A stretch of DNA of 64,000 nt from Pempheris klunzingeri (Eukaryota; Chordata; Actinopteri; Acropomatiformes; Pempheridae), in the NCBI RefSeq assembly GCF_042242105.1, contig NC_092027.1, positions 15,270,721 through 15,334,720 of the forward strand. The letters are read 5' to 3'. The position numbers were made by a program, and so were the translations under genes. Of this stretch, positions 1 through 12,135 are shown piece after piece (positions within the stretch are counted from its first letter, which is position 1; every line of letters starts with the position of its first letter). The notes under the pieces are model-generated. The model ran no database searches, had not been told where the DNA came from, and saw nothing but the letters and a program-made list of their open reading frames with translations.

Positions 1-3000
1 GTACGGCGGAGAATCACGTGCTTTTGTTGACCAGTCGTAAATCCTGCTTGGTGACCTCCAGAGGTAAACTCGTGCACAGAGGAAATACTGGGTGGGATGT
101 TAAGGGTGCGCGCCTCCATGCGCTCGTGGCTAGGGCGAACTCTGAGCCAGGGCTTGGCTGTTTTGAATTGTCGTGGTGCGCCATCCTCTGGCTCGACTGC
201 CTCACTGCCTGTCTGCGGAGCTTTCTGAGGCGTGGGCTCCGCACGGGGTCATTCGGAGGTTAACGACCATTGCGGCAAAAACCAACGGGCTCCTAAACAA
301 TACAACAAGTGACATGCTGAGAGTGCAATCTCTGCGAGGGTACTGTACAGAAATAAGTCGATCAGAGTCTGTTACGCATGTTATGATGGGCGATGAGTGC
401 AAATAGTCTGTGCAGTTAATAGAATAAAAGCCCATTCAAAACAGGGTTGCGGCTTTTCCCCACACTTTCTTATAATCATAAAACAAGTGAACAACCACTC
501 GTGTGGGAAAAGACTAATGAATACATGTTTTTGGGAAAAGATAAAAGCCAAATATCATATCGTCGAATGATATGGCAGAGACTGCCACTGGAGGCCCGTT
601 CTTTACGCCACATTGAAGAATTAATAACTTTAAATATAGGCTATATATGATGGCACGTAAACCCACGTTGTTATTTATTTAAAACGGGAGAAAATTCAAC
701 GATACCAAACAATAAACCCTCTGATGGTTTTTTTTTTAAATATGCGTTCTCGTTTAAAGGCGATTATCCGTTTATATTGACTTTTAAACACTCGATAACT
801 TATCAAATGGAAGTATTAGTATTTTGTGTGTTTGTGATACATCAGTTAAAGGTCGAGAACATAAACACATAAAATCTTTTTTTTCTTCCATAAGCAGCTA
901 CATAATGTGGAATTTTGTGAAATCACTCAGCAAACTTAAAGACAAAAGAGACTAAATTAGAAATTATTGAAAAAAAGGAACAATTTGAAAAGATAAAAAT
1001 GAGGCAGATGCATGTGAATTATATTGTGTAAAATAACTACAATATTCAGATATTGATTCATATTTTAGTGTCCTCATTGTGCCTTAGGATATTCATATTT
1101 CACGGTAGAGTACAAAGAGGCAGCGTCCCATGATTGTCTGTTCCTTCCTCTCCCAAAAATATAGATATCGGCTCTTCTATGTGATACTGAGGTAAAGGTT
1201 TTAAAACTATTGTGTAATCGATCAATTAGACGACATTGCAGCACAAACAGAGAGTAAAGATGATTGATTATCTGAAGTTTAAAAAAAGCAGTTAAACCTT
1301 TGATGCCTACGGGGGAAAAACTCAAGGCTAACTCTCTCCAGCTTTTGTTGTAGCCTCGCCAGTGCACTTACTGAAAGTGTAAATAACTATTGTCCACGTT
1401 CATTCTAAGAAAGATTACAAAAACAGGAAATCCGCACAGAGCCTGACACACACACACACACAGTCTAAAAAGAGGCAGGACGCATCGCCCGGCGCTCCCC
1501 GTTTGGTTTTCTCCTTGTGGAATTTTTATGGCACCTTCGTCTCTCGAAGGCAGCGACTTGTCCTCTGCTTTACCCCCAACATGCCGCTTCCCCAGAGCAG
1601 CGCCTATTACCCAGCACAAGCCCAATCCTGCGTTACTGACAAAAACAGTGAGACATAGATTATTTATTCTGTCCCAGGTATGTGTGCTCTTTGCGGTAAA
1701 AGACCCCCAGAAGGCACGACGCGAGGAAGGCTGAATACCGGACTCACACATCCAGTGGGCCCACAGTAAGAGAGGACCTACGGAGTGTGTGTTGGCTAAA
1801 CAGTCATGCTCCAACAGCTGATTTATGACTGGCCAATGGCAACAAAGTTCCCACGAAAATGATTTCCCAGAGTCGAGCCAGGGACACACCCAGAAACTAA
1901 ATAAGGAGCAAAAGAGTGGAGATGAAAGAAGTGAGTGCGCACTGGTGTCAAACAAGACGGGCTGGGAGCGCGGGGGCCACCGCTGCAGGAAAACAGGAGG
2001 GCAGTGCACTCTGCAGGCGCGCACGCACACCAGCACTCACAACTCCAAGAGAATACAATCCAAATCACTTCATATTTTAATTCAGCTTCTGCCTAAATAT
2101 CTTTACGCACGGCTGCAGAGCGACTAAATATCACAGTGGACAGATTCAGGATAGTTATGGCCTTAAAAGGAACGCGATGTAGAGCAATTCTCAACCTCAC
2201 AGCAAGAGAGACACAGTTTCCAACAGAGAGGACTGGATGCTGGGGGTCAGTCAAAACACATGGAGCCAGCAACGGGGTTTTTCTACGACACAACTATGTC
2301 AAACTAGCATTATTATTATTATTTTTTTTTTTGCCAAAATAAAAACAGGACAGGAATAAATGATATAGTCATATAATAACATGACAAAGATAATTGCAGC
2401 CAAATCTTAAAATGCACATTGGCTGCATTCATCTTTATATACATTTACCTTTTCACGAAATCCGTACGTGCTTTGCATTTTAGATCTTTAGAACACGGTT
2501 GTTTTGCCGACTAATAATTTATTGCACGCAACAAATCACTGCAGTGCCACAATAATAATACACAATACGAGGCTCGCTGCGTGCATGCCAAGGAACACAG
2601 TGAACAACACCGATATTCAAGCAGGGTGCAAATAATGTTTACGAACAGAAATACAGTTTACACTGACATTTTAAATCCCAGATTCTCTCGAGATCCCCGT
2701 GTGTCAATTAAAGGTCATCCTAACGTGTTTGTTTTCCCCACTGAAAATAATCCTAATCTTTAATTCAGCGCCGCGTCAGGGCCTGAATGCACACGTGAAA
2801 AGCATAAAACCAGAAAGCATTATATGTGGACACACAGGTAGCAACAGAGGTCGACTCGTCAGCAAAACAGGCAGAACTGCAACCACAAAACCCCTGGTGT
2901 CTCCACAGGAGGGCGTTAAAGAGCACATCCTTTGGCCACCATCCACCCAATGAATGTTGCAGCCCAAAGCCCACCCTCATTCACACCCGACAACAAACAA

Positions 3001-3281
3001 ATAAGGTCTTGACAGCATGCAAAGGCTGGCTGGAAGATCAATAAGGAAGCAACACTAATGTTACAGATTATCTCATTCAGATCTACCACGTAGCATCTGA
3101 TATTCAAATCATAATGAAATAAACTGTAACATGAAACCGCAGGATTTTAAACATCTGTCTGCTTCAACAGAGCACAAATGAAGCGCACTATTTAAACAAA
3201 GAACTGATTACTATTTGCTTAAGTAGTTTGTCATTGCAGAATCATAAAAGAGCAAATACGTGCATGTTTCATCTGTCTTAC
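1..3281. other. Hox cluster flank on the hoxa5 side, no gene recognised
   Basis: This AT-rich stretch with a GC-richer block at about 1480-2060 contains no homeobox or hexapeptide sequence in any frame. The longest open frame (1368-2036, minus) has a composition unlike a protein and no domain. A CCAAT-type motif with flanking GC occurs near 1830. In a vertebrate HoxA cluster the next gene to the left would be hoxa5, so this is most likely hoxa5-hoxa7 intergenic DNA, possibly including introns of long upstream-initiated transcripts. I see no trace of hoxa6. Confidence 0.5.
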
Positions 3282-3715
3282 CTTGTGAAGGCTTCTGCTT
3301 GTACACAGGGGAGGTGAGGGGAGGGAGCTGGCAGGTGCAGCCTGGCAGTGACGGAGGGAGGGTATCCAGCTGCGTCCCCGGACGGAAACCGGGGCTCCCG
3401 GGGGTCAGTGACGCACCGGGGCTCCTTCCACTCATTTTTCCAAAAGGTGTCAGGAGACCGACACCAAAAGGATCCAGTCACGTCCCAAGGCGAGCTCCTG
3501 CGCGTCGAGCCTGCGCCTGACCGCGAGAAAACTCCAAACTCCAGAAAAAAGAGGTGTGAGGTATAAAAAACGGCGAAGGTCGCTGGTGAAAACAGCCGCG
3601 CGGAAGCCCGGGACCGTTAAATGAAGGGCTGCTCTATTCCGCTATTGGAAATTATATATAAAAAGTTCATGTTCACGGCTCCCTGCCACGTGACGAGCCG
3701 CGGCCAATAGGAGGA
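3282..3715 (-). promoter_or_regulatory. Candidate minus-strand promoter with a spliced 5' exon upstream of hoxa5/hoxa3
   Basis: Read on the minus strand, this block has a CCAAT box (CCTATTGGCC, about 3701-3710), an E-box CACGTGA near 3687-3694, a second CCAAT near 3642-3646 and a TATA-like TATATATAA (3652-3660). A TSS would then fall near 3625. The GC-rich downstream stretch ends in a strong splice donor, CAAG|GTAAGA, at 3282/3281. A short open frame starts at 3435 and reaches the donor in phase 1, the phase used by Hox second exons. Mammalian Hoxa5 and Hoxa3 are known to have distal promoters in this part of the cluster. That is the likely role, but whether the exon is transcribed or coding cannot be seen from sequence. 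Confidence 0.4.
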
Positions 3716-3779
3716 CGAGCCGGGTCGTAAAGTTGTATTGCTATGTTGTAAATTTTCATAAACAACAACGGATTTATGA

Positions 3780-3870
3780 CCCAGCGCTGGAGGGAGAGAT
3801 GGGGAGAAAGAGGGAGGGTGAGAGACAGAGAAGGAAGAAGGAGGGGGGGGGGAGGGGGGGGGCAGGTCAC
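3780..3870. repeat. Purine-rich (GGA/G)n low-complexity tract
   Basis: This is an almost pure A/G stretch on the plus strand ending in two runs of eight or nine G. It could form triplex or quadruplex DNA. It lies just upstream of the CCAAT/TATA block on its left. Confidence 0.75.
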
Positions 3871-4800
3871 CATCAGGCGCCATCTTACAGAGAGAAGAGG
3901 GAATGCAGAGTTCAACAGTAATTTCCCTTCATCTGCAGCCTGCCCCATCTCGCATCCTCATAGTTCACATTCCCCAACTCCAGTGTTTACCCAACCCTCA
4001 TAATGGACTGCAAACATGCTTCATTACATGCAACCTGATATTGACCACAGCGAACAGGGCTCTTACTGGTGACTGTAAGCGGCATGTTATCATTCAACCG
4101 GCGCGTATAATTACTGTGATTACTATCATGATGTTGTGGTTAGAGAATATTAAGTTGGCAAATATTGAGTACAAGTTTTAAATGCAAGCAAATAGACACA
4201 TAAAAGCTATTTTATTCAGTTGTTATATTTAAGACCAGACTTTTTTTTTATATTTATTTGTTCACATGTTTGTTATTAATGGCACTGAACCGAAATATAT
4301 CACAGTATTCGGAGGTTTGGATTACAGTAGCCTACTAATTTAACAATAATGATAATAATAATAATAATAACAACAATAATAAAAATCACTAGCTGCTAAA
4401 ATGTAATGCTTTCTCTTTAAAAAAAAAAAAAAATGCATGCGTTTATTGATGGCATTCACGAAAACACATGACATTTTTAGCCAGAACATCTTCCTAAATG
4501 AAACAGAAAATTTTACAGTGCACGGCTAAACATTTACGCAGGGGCATTCCTGTTTACAGTACAATAAGCAAGTTCTGGGAATCTGAGGTAGCCTATGTTA
4601 CACAAGTTCATCCGGAACTGAATAAATGTCTCTATTAATGCTGGGAAGCGGGGGAGGGGGGAGGGGGGGCAAGTATCGATAACAGGCATATTAACATATG
4701 ATAAGCAGTGATAATAATGATCTAAAAAAAAATCTAGAGAAGCACCTAAAAGTCACAGTTGGAGGCGTTCAACTAACAAAACGTTCACTTTTAATCTGCC
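3871..4800. other. Intergenic, AT-rich, downstream of hoxa7a
   Basis: No ORF with recognisable domains lies here. Short AAT/ATA microsatellite-like stretches occur at about 4345-4385 and a second purine/G-rich tract at about 4648-4672. I see nothing else that can be supported. Confidence 0.5.
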
Positions 4801-4806
4801 TTTATT
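4801..4806 (-). promoter_or_regulatory. Candidate hoxa7a polyadenylation signal (AATAAA)
   Basis: TTTATT on the plus strand gives AATAAA on the hoxa7a strand, about 440 nt after the stop codon. It is the first canonical signal seen in that direction, and it lies beyond both miR-196 seed sites. An ATTAAA variant occurs only about 20 nt after the stop and is a less likely choice. Confidence 0.4.
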
Positions 4807-4928
4807 CAAAATAAGGCACATTTGCGCAGAATGCTCATCCATCTGTGGGGAAAAAATTAGTCGAATGAGTAGATTATATGGATACAGTCAATTCCTAGTG
4901 TCAGTGTTTTAATATAGCAGGTAAATAT

Positions 4929-4936
4929 TAGGTAGT
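4929..4936 (-). promoter_or_regulatory. miR-196 seed-match site, hoxa7a 3' UTR (distal)
   Basis: The hoxa7a strand reads ACTACCTA, a perfect 8-mer match to the miR-196 seed (positions 2-8 plus the A opposite position 1). The complementarity extends to the first ten miRNA bases. It lies about 310 nt after the hoxa7a stop. miR-196 regulation of Hox7 and Hox8 3' UTRs is well established in vertebrates. Confidence 0.7.
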
Positions 4937-5014
4937 TTTTCGTTAAGGAATGTAGATTCAGTAGTACATTCAGGTTAAATTACACATACTGCGAGTATAA
5001 AAATATAGTTTGGA

Positions 5015-5022
5015 TAGGTAGT
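5015..5022 (-). promoter_or_regulatory. miR-196 seed-match site, hoxa7a 3' UTR (proximal)
   Basis: This is a second perfect ACTACCTA 8-mer on the hoxa7a strand, about 225 nt after the stop and about 86 nt from the distal site. Pairing to the first nine miRNA bases is continuous, with further scattered 3' matches. Confidence 0.7.
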
Positions 5023-5245
5023 TAATGTCGCTGTGTCATGCGGAGCCTTTTTATGCATTTTTTGGGGTTTAGACATGAAATGCAGACCTACAGCCTACTG
5101 TTAAATGCTTATTACATAACTGCCTTCAGCTGCCATTCAATCCATTGGCCTACAAAGCTCGCAGTGCATGAATGGTATTGTGAGAATCTTCTCAGATATA
5201 TCGCTAACCCACATATGTTATTTAATGCTCTGTCCGTGTCTTTCG

Positions 5246-6801
<1,556 letters not shown>

Positions 6802-6879
6802 ATTTTTTCTCTCTGATTTGTTGGCCCAGAATCCTCAGTGTCGTTTTTACGAGGTAGTGTGATATATGACAGCAATACA

Positions 6880-7000
6880 ACCTAGATTTACACCAAACCC
6901 CATTTTTACTCTGGACCAAAGACCTCGACCACGTGACTCAGGCCTGGCCGCTCTCATCCAATCCGCAGACAGACGTGGATTTCATTATGGCGCAGGACTG
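6880..7000 (-). promoter_or_regulatory. hoxa7a proximal promoter region
   Basis: Upstream of the hoxa7a start there is a CACGTGAC E-box (6930-6937) and a CCAAT box (6958-6962), followed by a posterior-Hox/CDX-like TTATGGCGC (about 6984-6992). The same E-box plus CCAAT pairing recurs at other promoters in the window. No convincing TATA box is visible. Confidence 0.45.
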
Positions 7001-7059
7001 CGGAGTGGGATTAACACTTCACTCACACAAACACCCATACACACACACAAACACGCGTG

Positions 7060-9582
7060 AAATTCACACACCCCCAGTTAGCTGGAAGTAATTTATACAA
7101 TTTAACACCGCGGTTTTCTAAATGATAATCTATTTAGAAAGCTTTATTTTTTTCATTTCATGTTTCTTCGTGGGATACTTTTAATTAACTGACTCAATAA
7201 TAGGCCACACTAATATGCAACAGGGTTTGTTAAGAGCTATTGTAGCAACTAAATAACTCTGCTAACAGAAAGTGACTTTGTTGGCTTCTTTTGCTTTAAG
7301 ATACAATCGTCTGTATACAGTCTAGTGTGAAAGTGTAAGAATATTTTGATTAAAATAAACTTGTCTCAATGTATCGGTTTCAATAACGCAAATGCTCCAC
7401 GCTGTATAGAAACACAGCCCTACTGTTTATTACCTTGTACGTTTGAATGATTGCTGGTTTTTTAAACTGTGTGCATGAATACTAGAGTATGGTGAGAATT
7501 TGCAGGAAAGATAGATAAATAAATAAATTCAATTAGATGAACTGTTTTTAATTGCACTGGCTATTATTATTATTGTTCTTCTAATCATTATTACTATTGT
7601 TCTTATTATTACAGCAATAAAAACAACAACAATAATAGTTAGTGGCATTAGTATTCCTTAAATTGTCCATAATTGTGCAACAAATTAGCATAAAGTAAGC
7701 CTACAATAAACAGACAAAAAACAAAGCAGAATTGCACTAAAGACATATTTTGTTATTACCATTGTTATTATTGTTAATACCAATAGTAATAATGATCTTA
7801 GTCACAATAAATACACAATAATTTCGTTAAATTAATTGTGAACTAGTAAAGATCATCAGCCAGCTGGTTGTTTTGCGTAACGTAACTTAAATTAGAAAAA
7901 CTAATAGAAAGAAATAACTTAGTTTGGACATTTAAATCTGGATAATTCGCATTGATAAATGCATCGAAGAAAACTGCTCATATTTCAGACTTGTCTTAAT
8001 AAACCTGACTATAAACGAATCAACCAGGTTTAAAAATGATTCGCGTCTATAAAGCCGCATAAAACAACCGAGAAGGACAAACAGTGAGCGGAGAGCAGTA
8101 ATCCTGCAGTCTGTGTGCCGGCTGTTTCATCCTCCCCAGCAGAGCCGCAGGCTGGAGGAGCAGCCCCTGCACCGAGACTGTAAAAAGGTGTGAAATTATT
8201 TTGCTGGACTCTTAAAATGTTACTACAGTTTGATCTCTAGTGCAGGTTCATTAGGGAGGAGTGTTAAAAAGTGGTGGGGTGGTGTTGTGGAACAGTGTCG
8301 CCACCCTCTGGTGACATGCAGGAACTGCGGGGTGTGGAGGCAGCAGTGCGCAGGCGTTTGCCCTTCCTGCTGCAATCCTGGGATCAAATACAAGTTAACA
8401 GTGAGAGAAATGGCGCTCGGAAGGTAACGTTACGTTTCTTCGATTGTGATTTCAAGCAAAGCGCTGATGTCCTTTAACAGATTTGCACAGATGTATTTTT
8501 TTGGGGGGGAAGCATCATGTGTAGGCCTACCACTGTGTTTGAAACTAGCTGCTGGCTTTATTGCTCCTTCTCCTTTAGGACGGGCCCTGCGAAGGAGCAG
8601 AGGGCGGAAGGTTCCCAGGTAGAAACAAAGGATCGCTCCAAATGACCGTGAATCCTGCGCGTCCCCGTCGGGGAGAATCCAATAAAGCTGATCATTTCCG
8701 CTCGGCCTTTTGTCCAGAGCGCAGTCTCACAGAAAGGGAAGAAAAAACAAATGGGTGCCATTCTGGAAACGGCCTAATTGTGTCTGGACGGCCATAAAGC
8801 CATTAAAACTGGAATGCCAGACAGTATAGCAGACCAGGCGTTTTATTGCACTGTCTCTGGCCGAGTCTTTTGAAGTTTGGGTCCATCTGCGTCCCCTAAC
8901 GCGTCACAACAGCACTCCAGTTAGACCAAAGTCCGATTTAGCTTCTACAATAATCTGTCAGAATGTGTGCAGCGCCTAATGAGAACTAAATGACCTGGTG
9001 TATGTGGCCACAGGTCGGACCATCAGGCTGAGCAGCTCTGCAGCCAGCTCATATTGGATTTGCTGCTTCTTGGGGTTTTCTGTCTTTGTACCAAATAGTT
9101 TCTCCAACGTGCAGAGACTTGAATGGGCCTTACAAACGCAGAAGCCATGCTTTTAAAACCCTTCTTCTCTAGAACCTTTTGATTTACGTTGCTTTTGTAA
9201 TATTTTGCAATATTTATCCAAACAATTCTTCGTTGGTGTTGGTATAAATGGATTGTGTCGAGATGGCGCTAATGGGGGAGCTTTATGCTGAGCTGTCATA
9301 TCTGAGCTGAGCAGGAAAACATCGGCTGCATTATTTTGGGCTTCAGCTGTCGAAGCCCTCGACGTCTTTTTTTGCTTTGTGTCCTCTCGCCTCGCAGCGC
9401 TTTGCACCCCATAAAAGGTTATAGCGGTAATTGTCTTTTATGGCTGTATACAGCCAACAACATCCTCTGCCAAGACGCAGCTCTGTCCCCAATCCAGAAA
9501 CACACACAGATATTCACCTATAGGTGTGTGCGTTTTAATTAGTGTGTATGCTTGTATGCATTCGTGCATGTGTGTATGTTAT
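7060..9582. other. hoxa7a-hoxa9a intergenic, candidate conserved elements
   Basis: No gene is recognised here. 7080-8040 is AT-rich. A plus-strand TATA-like CTATAAAG at about 8046-8053 precedes GC-richer sequence (8080-8190), which could be an antisense start site. 8560-9060 looks constrained, with mixed composition and homeodomain-type motifs including GCCATAAA at 8791-8798 followed by CCATTAAAAC. A TTTATGGC is at 9437-9444. These readings rest on composition and motifs, not alignment. Confidence 0.4.
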
Positions 9583-9586
9583 TTGT

Positions 9587-9630
<44 letters not shown>
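9583..9630. repeat. (GT)n microsatellite
   Basis: This is a nearly perfect GT dinucleotide run with interrupted GTAT units just before it, located downstream of hoxa9a. Confidence 0.9.
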
Positions 9631-9631
<1 letters not shown>

Positions 9632-9909
9632 CACTGCAAATTTAAATGCCTTAAAATTTTTAAGAAACCTTGTTAAAAAATGCTAATTTGCTTTATACTC
9701 AAGTGTGTAAATGTCTGTATTTTCGTGTGTGTGTATGTTAATAGTTGACAGCAGTAACCATCATTTTGCAGTGCAAATTACGCACCTATTAAGGCTTTTT
9801 GTGCAGCAAAAACTCGTGAAATAAGATATTAGAAAGATATAATTAATTTCGATGTGAGGCCAAAATGAAATAAGAACTTATCGTGCATTCATTCGCAGAT
9901 ATAATTTGT

Positions 9910-9915
9910 TTTATT
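9910..9915 (-). promoter_or_regulatory. Candidate hoxa9a polyadenylation signal (AATAAA)
   Basis: AATAAA on the hoxa9a strand lies about 800 nt after the stop. I found no earlier AATAAA after the coding end, so the two miR-196 sites fall inside the predicted 3' UTR. Confidence 0.4.
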
Positions 9916-10122
9916 TAATAAATAAAGTACAAATTACATTTGTGAACCAAAAGTCAGACGGTCAGCAGACCGTGAGGTATTCAATAAGTAGCCTACAGTG
10001 TTTTAATTTTCTCTCACTAACAAACATTAGGTACTTTCAAAATGTTACTCCCTGAAATTCATAGTTCAGCATCTAATGCAAGCAAATCTACCATAATCCG
10101 CCATCGAAAAAATAGGTTATTG

Positions 10123-10147
10123 TAGGTAGTTGAAAGACATAGGTAGT
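10123..10147 (-). promoter_or_regulatory. Tandem miR-196 seed-match sites, hoxa9a 3' UTR
   Basis: There are two perfect ACTACCTA 8-mers on the hoxa9a strand, at 10123-10130 and 10140-10147. Their starts are 17 nt apart, within the spacing range known for cooperative miRNA sites. They lie about 565-590 nt after the hoxa9a stop. miR-196b targeting of HOXA9 has been described in mammals. Confidence 0.7.
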
Positions 10148-10710
10148 CAGTCGTGTCATGTAATATAGCTTCTATAACATCTTTGAATTCCATAATTTAG
10201 CATTTTGAAGAGGTTTTCTGAGGTTTATGCACCTACTTGGAAACCCGTCTGTTTTTCTACGGTTCCAATGTTAGATTCAAACTCGTGGTCATCTGTCCTG
10301 ATTCTAGCAGTGAGGGAGAAACAACAATAAAATTAATACATTTTACAAACTATACGCTTAGGTGACTCTGAGATAGACAACAAATATAGCTACAAACCAG
10401 AACACACACGGCTAGAAACATCCATACACAAACGAGCACAGGGACCAGGCCAACTAATACATTTTAACGAGGTATTATTTCAAATCAACACAAACTGAAA
10501 CGAGTGGGCACTGTTAAAATTGTGCAATTTAAACGTAGTCGCATCAAACTCAAGCCCAACATGCGTTTTGTTACAAGACAAATAAGCCTAATAGCTTCTG
10601 TTATATAGAACAATAAGACAATGAAGTTTAAAAACAAGGTCCAGCAGAGTCAAGAGCTTCACACACAAAGCTCGCTAACAGCCTAAATACTGTAAGTATC
10701 TACGCTTCAG

Positions 10711-11873
10711 TCACTCATCTTTAGGTGCGCCGTCTTTATTAAACTTCTTCATCTTCATCCTGCGGTTCTGGAACCAGATTTTAACCTGTCTCTCGGTGAG
10801 GTTTAGCAGCCTGGCCACCTCGTACCTACGGTCCCTGGTCAGGTAGGTGTTAAAGAGGAACTCTTTCTCCAGCTCCAGGATCTGGTGCTTGGTGTACGGA
10901 CAGCGCTTTTTTCTCGTGGCACTGGCGTGGAGCCAATTGGACACTGGGTTATCTGGAAAGGTGCGACACTGGTGTGAGGGCCCGGTTCCGAGTGACCAAA
11001 ACAACAAACATCACTCTTAAATTTGACTGAGATTTGGAAAAAAAAAAAACAAAAAAAAAACTTCCTTATTGTGATGAGAAGAAAATACAATAGTAAATAC
11101 AACTTCCCTCAATTTCTCTCTGCTCACGTTCACTTTTAAGGCTGTAAGACGTTATCTGATACAGCAATGGGAACTGAGCCATTAGCAGTCCCCATAAGGA
11201 AATGGCACGTTCAGAATGGCATCTGTTCAGACGCGCACCCCCATCACGCACCCCAATCCTCGCAGCTTTATGCGGTATAAATAGTAGGCTATAAACATAA
11301 AGGACTCTGCGGCGACTTACTTGGGTCGAGGCCCGGTTTCTCCTCGCTTTCCCCGCTCATGTCTCCTGTGTGGCCGGACGCTGCGTCCTTTTCCACCGGT
11401 GATGCCGTCGCTACCGTCCCGTTGGCGTAATCAGAGAGCAGCAGCGCCGTGTGGGAGCCGGGCAGCGCGCCGTCAGCTCGCGTCCCCAAACCCTCCGGTT
11501 TGATTCCGTAGTGATGGGTCGTCGGTAATCCGGCCATGGGGAGCGAACCTGACATGGGCTCCAGCAGCCACGACTGATAGCGGCCATCTGTATCTGCACC
11601 GACCGGGCCTTGGGGATGCCCATAGTGGTGATGATACACGGAGGAGACGGTGCCTGGGAACTGAGCGGGAACGTGGCTCCACGACGGACCGAATACCGGA
11701 GGTTTGGACGGGAAAGTGCAGGTCCCAAGCTCGCTGTGGTCGCTGATGGAAGCGGACTGTCTGGAGTGCTGGAGCCCGGGACCGGAGGGGTATCTCGGCA
11801 CAGAGAGCTCCTCGCTCTCGGGCAGAATAAGGGAATCGACGTAGTAACTAGTCAGTGTTCCGGATGTCGACAT
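10711..11873 (-). CDS. hoxa9a: Homeobox protein Hox-A9a (two exons)
   Basis: This is an Abd-B-class homeodomain transcription factor active in posterior trunk and fin patterning. Exon 1 is 11321-11873 and exon 2 is 10711-10952 (donor CCAA|GTAAGT, acceptor TTTCCAG, phase 1), giving 264 residues. The N terminus [16 protein letters not shown] matches the Hox9 activation region. The junction creates DPNNPVSNWL, containing the conserved Hox9 PBX-contact tryptophan (residue 191). The homeodomain is about 197-256: [44 protein letters not shown]. Slightly unusual residues are ILELEKEF and FLFNTYLT, where most Hox9 proteins have TLELEKEF and FLFNMYLT. The C terminus is NKDGAPKDE. Two miR-196 sites lie downstream, and a possible alternative first exon lies at 15110-15293. 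Confidence 0.95.
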
Positions 11874-12059
11874 GGCAGAAAAATACGTTCACATGTACGC
11901 AGTCATACAGCAGATACATGCAAAAGTAAAACGCGCACACACACACACCACACACACATACACATGCAGTAAACCCAGCCTCACAAAATAACAATGTGGA
12001 GAAATCAAGTAGCAACTTGGCCCCACAGAGAACTACAGTGGGCTAGTAATGGGGAGACA

Positions 12060-12135
12060 GGCTGCCATGCCATTGGGTAGCAGACACACGTGATCATAAA
12101 GGCTGAACAATAAAGGATAAATCAATCCCTTTGGT
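12060..12135 (-). promoter_or_regulatory. hoxa9a upstream element: CCAAT, E-box, CDX/Hox motifs
   Basis: Read toward hoxa9a, this short block contains CCTTTATTG, TTTATGATCACGTG (a CDX/posterior-Hox-like site overlapping a CACGTG-type E-box, 12087-12094) and a CCAATGG (about 12071-12077). It lies about 200 bp upstream of the hoxa9a start codon and resembles the E-box/CCAAT block at hoxa7a. Confidence 0.45.

Noticed and set aside
1368-2036. 222-codon minus-strand open frame
   Set aside because: The translation is Cys/Trp/Leu-rich without domains, includes a CACACA repeat and has no splice or homology support. It probably stays open by chance in a GC-richer block.
1-5245. A hoxa6 or hoxa5 gene in the left flank
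   Set aside because: No homeobox, YPWM or Hox5/6 N-terminal sequence was found in any frame. hoxa6 is expected to be missing in teleost HoxAa and hoxa5a probably lies outside the window.
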